A program made the translations under genes and the position numbers. Source: an uncultured Planctomycetaceae bacterium (lineage in GTDB: Bacteria; Planctomycetota; Planctomycetia; Pirellulales; UBA1268). From it: a DNA stretch of 10,360 bases. The stretch lies in the NCBI GenBank assembly GCA_903949225.1, contig CAJAYZ010000520.1, positions 1-10,360 of the forward strand, in the 5' to 3' direction. The first letter of the stretch is position 1, and each line of letters begins with the position of its first letter. The notes beneath the pieces are model-generated. The model saw nothing but the letters and a program-made list of their open reading frames with translations, did not search any database and was not told the DNA's origin. Below are positions 1 to 5,886 of the stretch, piece after piece.

Positions 1-844
1 CGTTCTGGCCGTTGGTGTCGAGCTTGTAAGCCTGGGGGGCCGCGGTGCTGAAGCGACCGGAGTAATCGATGTTGTTGGCCGAAGTGAACTGGAGCGCGCC
101 ACCAGTGAACGAGATCGTCCCGCTCGACCCAAGGGCACCGGCACTCCCCAGGGAGAGCGTGCCGGACTGGAGGACCGTGTTGCCGGTGAACGTGTTCGTC
201 CCCGTGAGCGTCACCGTTCCCGGGCCTTCGTTGACAAGCGTGCCGGAGCCGGAGATCAACCGGCTGTAGGTCAAGGCTTCGGAGCGGTTGAAGGCGACGG
301 TGGCGTTGTTGAGGAGGTTGCCGGCAATCGAGCCGGTGGCCCCACCGGCGCCGATTTGGAGCGTGCCGCTGGTCACGGTCGTCGTGCCGTCGTACAGGTT
401 GTCCTCCCCGAGGATGAGCGTGCCCCCCCCGAGCTTCTCGAGCGTGCTGCCGATTCCCACGATGGCGGTGCCGAGCGTCACTGTCTCGTTGTTGGTGTCG
501 AGCTTGAACTGCTGGTTGCCGGAACGGTTGAAGCGATCGGAGTAGTCGTTCGTATTGCTGCTCGTGAATCGGAGCGCGCCGCCGCCGAACGAGATCGAGG
601 AGGTCGACCCGAGGGCAGCGGTATTCCCGAGCTCGAGGACACCGCCATCGAGGGAGGTGCTGCCGGCCCAGCCGTTTGCGGCCGACAGGACGAGCGTGCC
701 CGTCCCCTGCTTGACGACCGCACCACTGCCGTCGATCACGTGGCTGTGGTCGGAGGTTCCCGAGCGGTTGAAGACGAGCGTGCCGTCGTTGGTGAGGTCG
801 TTGCCGAGGACGCCCGAATTGCCACCGTTTCCGATCTGGAGCGT
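1..844 (-). repeat. Two in-register 160-residue (480-base) protein repeat modules
   Basis: Three landmarks in the secreted repeat protein recur exactly 160 codons apart: LQIG at residues 342 and 502, FNRS at 365 and 525, and KLDTN at 454 and 614. At DNA level, gttggtgtcg occurs at 11 and 491, ggagcgcgcc at 91 and 571, and gagcggttg near 282 and 762, each 480 bases apart. The first module spans about 844-365. The second starts at about 364 and is cut by the window edge. Each module holds a beta-strand repeat, a G-ALRFTS-N-DYS-RF segment and a second glycine-rich repeat. The copies have diverged clearly, so this is an old internal duplication rather than a recent one. Confidence 0.85.
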
Positions 845-1864
845 GCCGCCGGAAGAAAGATTGATCGTGCCCCCCGTGCCGCGAAAAAGCGTGCCCCCGA
901 CGATGACGGTCCCCGCTCCGCTCATCGAGAGCGTGCCGGAGCCGGCGCCGCCAACGGTGAGATCCCCACTGTTGGTCCACGTGCCCCCGGTGACATCCGC
1001 AGAGCCCGTACTGCCGAGATCATCGCCGATCGTTCCCGAGCCACTGCTCACGGCGCCGCCGGCGAGGGTGAGCGAGCCGGTCCCTCCTGCCGTGCCGAGG
1101 ACGAGGCCATTCGTGGTCGTCCACGTGCCGCCGTTGATGCGGGCACTGCCGTTGCTCACGTCGCTTGTCATATCCGACACGCCTGTGCCGATGGTCGACG
1201 AGAGTGAACTGAAACTCCCGCCGTCCAATTGAAAGACACTGGTGGCCCCTGCGGACGCGACCGTCAGCGCACCACTCCCTGTCCACGTCCCCGAAGTGAC
1301 TGTCAAAAAGCTGGTCACACCCTGCCCCGACCCGATCGAGGCATCGCGGACCCCCACGCTCCCGCCGGAGAGGGTGAAGGAGCCAGGTCCGCCATCGACG
1401 CCGACCCGAAGATCACTCAACGAGTGGCTGATCGAACCGCCTGTCGTGACCTCGATCACCCCACCGTCGACGACGCTCGTGCCCCCCGAATAGGTGTTCG
1501 TCCCTTCAATGACGAGCGTTGCGGGACTGCTGAACCGGAGGGCGCCGGTGCCAGAGAGGTTGCTCGTCATTGTCCCGGTGGCGCCGACCTCTGGGCTGTA
1601 GAAGAAGTTCGCCGTTCCGGTGAGGACGCTGTTTCCAACGATCAACGGCGTGCTACTCGACGCATCGATTGAAACGTTGCCCGTCGTCGTGCCGGAGAGC
1701 GTCGTTGTCTGGGCCGTCGCCCGTGACGCGACCGCGCCCACGACCCCGAAAAAGAGCAGCGTGGTGACGATGCGTCTCAACGGGGGGAGGTGGCGACAGA
1801 CCGCGATGGCTGGCGTCACACTCACGCCACGCTCAAGAACACCCAAGGCAGATCGAGGCGTCAT
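1..1864 (-). CDS. Secreted autotransporter-type beta-strand repeat protein (C-terminus beyond left edge)
   Basis: A continuous minus-strand frame runs from ATG at 1864 to the window edge (621 codons, no stop). Residues about 29-51 form a signal peptide: LRRIVTTLLFFGVVGAVA, then a likely cut after ASRATA. Residues about 150-345 carry T5SS/PEP-CTERM-type repeats with recurring GGTWT and TVGGAGSGTL motifs. Residues about 106-140 and 377-621 carry autotransporter-associated beta-strand repeats, for example GTGTLVLSAANGWAGSTSL and PGTVTLTGTNTFTGNTVL. The Gly/Thr/Ser-rich composition fits an extracellular beta-solenoid. In planctomycetes such proteins often end in a PEP-CTERM anchor, but that end is not visible. 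The start is uncertain: ATG 1864 gives 28 residues before the hydrophobic core and lacks a clear ribosome site, while GTG 1825, GTG 1819 or TTG 1780 would give a conventional signal peptide. The class is secure; the function (surface or adhesin-like) is inferred. Confidence 0.88.
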   Translation of the reverse strand, partial: MTPRSALGVLERGVSVTPAIAVCRHLPPLRRIVTTLLFFGVVGAVASRATAQTTTLSGTTTGNVSIDASSSTPLIVGNSVLTGTANFFYSPEVGATGTMTSNLSGTGALRFSSPATLVIEGTNTYSGGTSVVDGGVIEVTTGGSISHSLSDLRVGVDGGPGSFTLSGGSVGVRDASIGSGQGVTSFLTVTSGTWTGSGALTVASAGATSVFQLDGGSFSSLSSTIGTGVSDMTSDVSNGSARINGGTWTTTNGLVLGTAGGTGSLTLAGGAVSSGSGTIGDDLGSTGSADVTGGTWTNSGDLTVGGAGSGTLSMSGAGTVIVGGTLFRGTGGTINLSSGGTLQIGNGGNSGVLGNDLTNDGTLVFNRSGTSDHSHVIDGSGAVVKQGTGTLVLSAANGWAGSTSLDGGVLELGNTAALGSTSSISFGGGALRFTSSNTNDYSDRFNRSGNQQFKLDTNNETVTLGTAIVGIGSTLEKLGGGTLILGEDNLYDGTTTVTSGTLQIGAGGATGSIAGNLLNNATVAFNRSEALTYSRLISGSGTLVNEGPGTVTLTGTNTFTGNTVLQSGTLSLGSAGALGSSGTISFTGGALQFTSANNIDYSGRFSTAAPQAYKLDTNGQN

Positions 1865-1920
1865 CGGAGGATCCCGGAGAGCGAAGAAGGAAGTTCCCGT
1901 TCTACAGCCCCGCACGCTGA

Positions 1921-1948
1921 AATCTAGGACGAGGGCCGCCCCTGTCGT
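1921..1948 (-). promoter_or_regulatory. Weak sigma70-like promoter candidate for the repeat-protein gene
   Basis: On the minus strand, ACGACA (1948-1943) and TAGATT (1926-1921) are separated by 16 bases. Each matches four of six consensus positions. The pair lies about 57 bases upstream of the ATG at 1864. The match is modest and planctomycete promoters are poorly defined, so this is only a candidate. Confidence 0.25.
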
Positions 1949-1973
1949 GATTGACACCCTCGGCTGTTCGGAA

Positions 1974-2000
1974 TGCGCAAGCGATCGATCACTTTGCGCA
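1974..2000. repeat. 7+7 inverted repeat in the gap before the repeat-protein gene
   Basis: Perfect arms tgcgcaa (1974-1980) and ttgcgca (1994-2000) flank 13 bases that contain the palindrome gatcgatc. There is no T-run after it on the minus strand, so a standard intrinsic terminator is unlikely. It lies upstream of the promoter-like pair and could be a regulator-binding site or a folded RNA element. The role is unknown. Confidence 0.4.
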
Positions 2001-2047
2001 ACGACGCCCGTCGTGCCCGCCCTAATCGAGTCGCTCCCGATCAGCCC

Positions 2048-2072
2048 GACCGCGGCGCGACTCACCGCGGCC
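2048..2072 (-). terminator. GC-rich hairpin just after the lyase stop codon
   Basis: Read on the minus strand, GGCCGCGG (2072-2065) and CCGCGGTC (2055-2048) form an eight-pair stem with one G-U pair and a nine-base loop. It starts 11 bases past the lyase stop codon (TGA at 2086-2084). Position and stability suit a transcription terminator or mRNA 3' end, but no T-run follows, so it would not be a classic Rho-independent terminator. Confidence 0.4.
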
Positions 2073-2083
2073 GCTCGTTCCCT

Positions 2084-3064
2084 TCACGCCCCGGCCGCAG
2101 CGTCGATCCGCTCGAGGATCGTCGAGAGGATCTCCCGATCGCTGTCGGGGCGGCGGGCACACCCGGGAAAGGGATCGTCGCATTCGATCCAGCCCCGGCT
2201 TTTGAGAACCTGCGCCATCGAATGCTTGTAGGCAGGCACCGGCGTCCGGAAGGTGAAGCTGCCGAGGGCCTGGAGGGCGTCGTCGAGTTCGACCGCGCGA
2301 AGGTCGCCCGCGAGCAGCCAGGCATCGCGCCTGGCGAACTCGGCTGGCGCAGCCGTCGACAGGCCGAGGAGCCAATCGCTCCCACTGCGCACCATGTCGA
2401 TGGCGAGATCGTTGCCCGTGTAGACCCGGAACGCAGGCCGCTCCCGATCACGGATCGCGAGCCGCTCCCACTCGAGCCTGCGCGACAGCGACGAATGCTT
2501 CGCGCCGCGGCAGTTGGGAATGTGGAGGAGGTCGCGCCACGCCGCGAGGGAGAGAATCCGCCCCGCGGGATGAAATGCCGTGGAGAGCTCGAAACCGATG
2601 AAAGAGGGGAGGCGGGCGGCCAGGGTGTCGATCCGCGCCAGAGTGTCGGCCTCGCTGCCGGCATTGAGCCCATGGGAGGGGAAGAGGACGGGCGTCGCGC
2701 CGGCGGCGAGGATCGGCTCGCACTCCGCCAGATAGCCGCGCTCGTCGAACGGTTTGCCCGCTTCGTCGACGACACAAGCACCGGCGACGAGATCGCCGGC
2801 CACGGCCGGCCCGATCACCTCCCGGGCCACTCCGAGAACCTTCCGCCGTGACTCGCTGTCAAGGCAATGAACGTAGCCGGTGTCCATGTTCACCGCCGGC
2901 ACGATCCCCGCGGCCACCGTGCGGGCAACATGCGCTGCAAACGCCCCCCAGTCGATGCCGCCAGCAGCGTCGACGGGGAGGAGCACCGCCGAGATCCCTT
3001 CGATCGACCGGCGCTGCGGCACGGTGCCGGGAGTCGGCACGGCCGCGCTGTCGGGGCCTGCCAT
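2084..3064 (-). CDS. Dihydrodipicolinate synthase-superfamily lyase (divergent, substrate unknown)
   Basis: This is a 326-residue (beta/alpha)8 class I aldolase-type protein of the DapA/NanA superfamily. Family marks include VNMDTGY (residues 58-64), matching the usual TTGE region, GAKHSS with the probable Schiff-base lysine K189, and YTGND (215-219), matching the SGDD region. K189 to G168 has the same spacing as K161 to G140 in E. coli DapA. By that alignment the catalytic tyrosine (Y133) and the substrate arginine (R138) are replaced, since the segment reads STAFHPAG. It is therefore unlikely to be a true DapA; a sugar-acid or keto-acid lyase is possible. The start is ATG 3064: GAGGAC lies six bases upstream and overlaps the gmd stop. 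The open frame reaches back to 3133, inside gmd, but that stretch is not needed. It is probably co-transcribed with gmd. Confidence 0.82.
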   Translation of the reverse strand: MAGPDSAAVPTPGTVPQRRSIEGISAVLLPVDAAGGIDWGAFAAHVARTVAAGIVPAVNMDTGYVHCLDSESRRKVLGVAREVIGPAVAGDLVAGACVVDEAGKPFDERGYLAECEPILAAGATPVLFPSHGLNAGSEADTLARIDTLAARLPSFIGFELSTAFHPAGRILSLAAWRDLLHIPNCRGAKHSSLSRRLEWERLAIRDRERPAFRVYTGNDLAIDMVRSGSDWLLGLSTAAPAEFARRDAWLLAGDLRAVELDDALQALGSFTFRTPVPAYKHSMAQVLKSRGWIECDDPFPGCARRPDSDREILSTILERIDAAAGA

Positions 3065-3070
3065 GGAAAC

Positions 3071-3077
3071 GTCCTCA
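3071..3077 (-). promoter_or_regulatory. Ribosome site of the lyase overlapping the gmd stop codon
   Basis: The minus-strand sequence TGAGGAC contains the gmd stop (TGA, 3077-3075) and the core of a Shine-Dalgarno site, six bases before the ATG at 3064. This favours the downstream ATG over the longer frame and suggests translational coupling of the two genes. Confidence 0.65.
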
Positions 3078-4097
3078 GGTCGAAGCCCGGTGGGGGTGGT
3101 CGCGTTCGGTTTCGGCGATCCGCAGATCCTCATCGATCATCATCGCCACGAGTCGCTCGAAGTTCACGCGCGGAGTCCAGCCGAGCTCACGCCGCGCCTT
3201 CGCCGAACAACCGCGGAGGAGATCGACTTCGGCAGGGCGGAAGTTACGCGGATCGACTTCGACGTGGTCGCGATAGTCGAGGCCGAGGCGGGCGAAGGCG
3301 TGCTCGCAGAACTCCCGCACGGAGTGCGTCTCGTCGGTGGCGATCACGTACTCCGATGGCGTCGGCTGTTGGAGCATCAGCCACATCGCCTCGACATAAT
3401 CCCCGGCGAATCCCCAGTCGCGTCGGGCTTCGAGATTGCCCAGCCGCAGCTTCTCTTGGAGGCCGACCTTGATCCGCGTCGCGGCCCGCGTGATCTTCCT
3501 CGTCACGAACGACTCGCCGCGCCGCGGACTCTCGTGGTTGAAGAGGATCCCACAGCAGCAGAACAGGCCGTAGCTCTCGCGGTAGTTGATCGTGATCCAG
3601 TGGGCGTAGAGCTTGGCCACGCCGTAGGGCGACCGGGGGTGGAACGGGGTCGATTCGTCTTGGGGCGTCGCCGCCACCCGGCCGTACAGCTCGGAACTCG
3701 AGGCCTGGTAGAAGCGGATCTCTTCGCCGGTGGCATGCTGTTGGTCGCGGATCGCCTCGAGGAGCCGAAGCGCCCCCACGGCCGTGACATCGGCGGTGTA
3801 GGTGGGCTGGTCGAAGCTCACCCCGACATGGCTCTGCGCGGCGAGGTTGTAGACCTCCGCAGGGCGAACCTCGCGGACGATCCTCGCCAGGCCACTTCCG
3901 TCGGCCATGTCGCCGTCGTGGAGAACCAGCCGCGGCGCGGGGCCGAGGGTCTCACGGCGGAGGTGCTCGAGGCGCTGGGCCCCGGCCGCACTCGAACGCC
4001 GCACGACGCCGTGAACTTCATAGCCCTTGGCGATGAGGAACTCCGCCAGATAGGAGCCATCCTGTCCGGTGATCCCGGTGACGATCGCGCGCTTCAA
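3075..4097 (-). CDS. gmd: GDP-mannose 4,6-dehydratase
   Basis: It converts GDP-D-mannose to GDP-4-keto-6-deoxy-D-mannose in the cytoplasm, the first step to GDP-fucose, GDP-rhamnose and related surface sugars. It is an extended short-chain dehydrogenase of 340 residues. Visible marks are the NADP-binding TGITGQDG (7-14), the NLAAQSHVGVSF motif (84-95), QASSSELYG (131-139), the YxxxK pair Y158/K162, LFNHESPRRGESFVTRKITR (185-204) and a C-terminal DPRNFRPAEVDLL. The start is TTG 4097: it places KRAIVTG at the N-terminus as in the family, and TGAGGG lies seven bases upstream. The frame stays open to a GTG at 4406, but that part overlaps the divergent gene. E. coli Gmd is longer (about 373 residues) through an insert before the DPR-FRPAEV motif that is absent here. 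C182 stands where E. coli has Asn in CNGILFNHE. No GDP-fucose synthase lies alongside. Confidence 0.95.
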   Translation of the reverse strand: MKRAIVTGITGQDGSYLAEFLIAKGYEVHGVVRRSSAAGAQRLEHLRRETLGPAPRLVLHDGDMADGSGLARIVREVRPAEVYNLAAQSHVGVSFDQPTYTADVTAVGALRLLEAIRDQQHATGEEIRFYQASSSELYGRVAATPQDESTPFHPRSPYGVAKLYAHWITINYRESYGLFCCCGILFNHESPRRGESFVTRKITRAATRIKVGLQEKLRLGNLEARRDWGFAGDYVEAMWLMLQQPTPSEYVIATDETHSVREFCEHAFARLGLDYRDHVEVDPRNFRPAEVDLLRGCSAKARRELGWTPRVNFERLVAMMIDEDLRIAETERDHPHRAST

Positions 4098-4104
4098 CGG
4101 GACA

Positions 4105-4110
4105 CCCTCA
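4105..4110 (-). promoter_or_regulatory. Shine-Dalgarno site supporting the TTG start of gmd
   Basis: TGAGGG on the minus strand (4110-4105) ends seven bases before TTG at 4097. There is no ATG or GTG near the family N-terminus, so this site decides the start. Confidence 0.6.
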
Positions 4111-4164
4111 GGGATCTCGAAGCCGATCCCGTCACGAGGGCGGGAAGCGGCAGGAATCCCGCGA

Positions 4165-4193
4165 AAACTACCACCCCCCCGACCCCTCGACAA
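4165..4193 (-). promoter_or_regulatory. Candidate promoter of the gmd operon
   Basis: On the minus strand, TTGTCG (4193-4188) and TAGTTT (4170-4165) are 17 bases apart, matching four and three of six consensus positions. The predicted transcript start would be about 60 bases before the TTG codon. The spacer is very G-rich and includes seven consecutive G. Evidence is moderate at best. No convincing promoter was seen on the plus strand for the divergent oxidoreductase gene. Confidence 0.3.
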
Positions 4194-4327
4194 CCACCCA
4201 AGCACGGGCGTGGGACTCAGGGCACTCCAGTCCGGGCGCGCGGGGCTGGGAGATCCGGGGCCCGGGGCGTATCGTGAATAGGCCGAAGCTCCACGCCGGC
4301 GTTCCCCGAGGCAGGCCGCCGTCCCCG

Positions 4328-5776
4328 ATGTTCCCCCGCATTGCCCGCTTCCGATCCGCCGCCGCACTGCGGACCCATCTGGCGGCGCTTGGAACAGCGC
4401 TGCCACTCGACGACGCGATCCTGTCGGCGGCGGAGGGCTCGCCGATGGCGATGCCTCTCACAATCGGCACTCGCACCATCGGCAACCGCTGGTGCATCCA
4501 TCCGATGGAGGGCTGGGACGCAACCACAGACGGGGGCCCCACCGACACGCTGCTGCGTCGCTGGCGCCACTTCGGAATCAGTGGAGCCAAGCTCGTCTGG
4601 GGGGGAGAGGCGGTGGCCGTGGTCGCCGATGGCCGTGCCAATCCCCGGCAACTCCTCAGCCCGACGCTGGGGGAGGGGGGATTCCGACTCCTCGTCGACA
4701 CCGTTCGATCGGCCCACCGTGAAGCCCACGGCTCGGACTCCGATTTTATCGTCGCCCTGCAGCTGACCCACTCCGGACGCTTCTCGCAGCCTACGGCTGG
4801 CCCGCGCCGGCCGCGGATCGCGTTTCATCATCCCCTCCTCGATGCCCGCCACGGCACGCCGCCCGATCCGGCCTGTGTCATCACCGATGCCGAGGTCGAG
4901 GATCTCATCGGCGCCTATGTCGCGGCCGCCCGGCTCGCCGCCGCCGCCGGCTTCGACATGGTCGATCTCAAGGCCTGCCACGGCTATCTCGTCCACGAGT
5001 TCCTTGCCGCGCGCCGCCGCGACGGCCGCTACGGCGGCGATTTCGACGGCCGGACGAGGCTTCTCACCGAACTCGTCGGCAGGGTCCGCGAAGCCTGCCC
5101 CGATCTCCTCATCGGCGTTCGGCTCTCGCTCTTCGACACGCTTCCCTGGCACTCGGTCGATGGCCGGGGGGAGCCGTGGCCGCGGGAGGAGAACATCCCG
5201 TACGACTGCGGCTTTGGTGTCGATGGCAACGATCCGGCGAGGATCGATCTCGAGGAACCGATCCGTCTCCTCGCGCGCCTTCACGGCATGGGCGTGGCGG
5301 CATTCAACCTCACCGCCGGCTGTCCGTACGCCGCCCCGCATGTCTCTCGACCGGCGGCTTATCCTCCCAGCGACGGCTACGCCCCCCCGGAGGATCCGCT
5401 CGTCGGCGTCTGGCGGCAGATCGATGCTGCCCGGCAGGCGAAGGCCGCCGTTCCCGGCGCGGTGATGATCGGATCGGCCTACACCTATCTCCAGGACTGG
5501 CTCCCCCAGGCAGCCCAGGCCGTCGTCCGCAGCGGCTGGATCGACGGCGTCGGCCTCGGCAGGATGGTGCTCTCCTATCCGGAGCTCCCCGCCGATACCC
5601 TCGCCGGCCGCGGCCTGCGGCCGCGCCAGATCTGCCGGACCTTCAGCGACTGCACGACCGCCCCCCGTCGCGGGCTCCGCAGCGGCTGCTATCCGCTCGA
5701 CGACTACTACAAGACCCTCGCACCCGACGCCACTGGGATGAAGGGGATTCGCCGCGGGGCCGATCCCAAGGATTGA
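4328..5776 (+). CDS. Old Yellow Enzyme-family NADH:flavin oxidoreductase
   Basis: A 482-residue FMN-dependent TIM-barrel protein related to enoate and 2,4-dienoyl-CoA reductases (COG1902 type). Visible marks are HPMEGWD (58-64), GGEAVAV with GRANPRQLL (92-110), LQLTHSGR (144-151), KACHGYLVHEFL (215-226), RRDGRYGGDFDGR (230-242) and the phosphate-binding GLGRMVL (409-415). The canonical H-x-x-H substrate pair reads K215-A-C-H218. Near the C-terminus, C436, C442 and C454 resemble the family iron-sulfur motif, but only C442-x11-C454 keeps canonical spacing. ATG 4328 is chosen because the first 40 residues (FPRIARFRS, LPLDDAIL) look like a real N-terminal extension of this subgroup. ATG 4444 has a better ribosome site (ggaggg, seven bases upstream), and GTG 4274 is also open. 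No nicotinamide-binding domain follows the barrel. The substrate is unknown. Confidence 0.85.
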   Translation: MFPRIARFRSAAALRTHLAALGTALPLDDAILSAAEGSPMAMPLTIGTRTIGNRWCIHPMEGWDATTDGGPTDTLLRRWRHFGISGAKLVWGGEAVAVVADGRANPRQLLSPTLGEGGFRLLVDTVRSAHREAHGSDSDFIVALQLTHSGRFSQPTAGPRRPRIAFHHPLLDARHGTPPDPACVITDAEVEDLIGAYVAAARLAAAAGFDMVDLKACHGYLVHEFLAARRRDGRYGGDFDGRTRLLTELVGRVREACPDLLIGVRLSLFDTLPWHSVDGRGEPWPREENIPYDCGFGVDGNDPARIDLEEPIRLLARLHGMGVAAFNLTAGCPYAAPHVSRPAAYPPSDGYAPPEDPLVGVWRQIDAARQAKAAVPGAVMIGSAYTYLQDWLPQAAQAVVRSGWIDGVGLGRMVLSYPELPADTLAGRGLRPRQICRTFSDCTTAPRRGLRSGCYPLDDYYKTLAPDATGMKGIRRGADPKD

Positions 5777-5886
5777 CCTGCGGTCGACCGGGCAAGGCAT
5801 GGCTTTCGCCCATCCGGCACATCGCCACCGGAGGCGGAGAACACGCTCCTCGTCGCTGCCGATAAAAGCCCTACGCCGAGCCACGC

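Noticed and set aside
356..1232. Overlapping plus-strand open frames opposite the repeat protein
   Set aside because: Their Val/Pro/Arg-rich products are antisense images of the Gly/Thr-rich repeats; the minus strand has a signal peptide and known repeat families.
1..1860. Recurring short motif gagcgtgcc, considered as a CRISPR-like or DNA-level repeat
   Set aside because: It is the reverse complement of codons for Gly-Thr-Leu in the protein repeats, irregularly spaced and in frame; there are no unique spacers.
2880..4277. A 465-codon open frame on the plus strand opposite gmd
   Set aside because: Gmd is complete and unmistakable on the minus strand.
5781..5790. Palindrome cggtcgaccg after the oxidoreductase stop
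   Set aside because: A 10-base palindrome without a loop is expected fairly often in such GC-rich DNA, and it has no T-run or second copy nearby.
5773..5866. TTGACC and GATAAA before cls as a promoter
   Set aside because: They are about 82 bases apart, far from the needed 16-18, and neither has a suitable partner.
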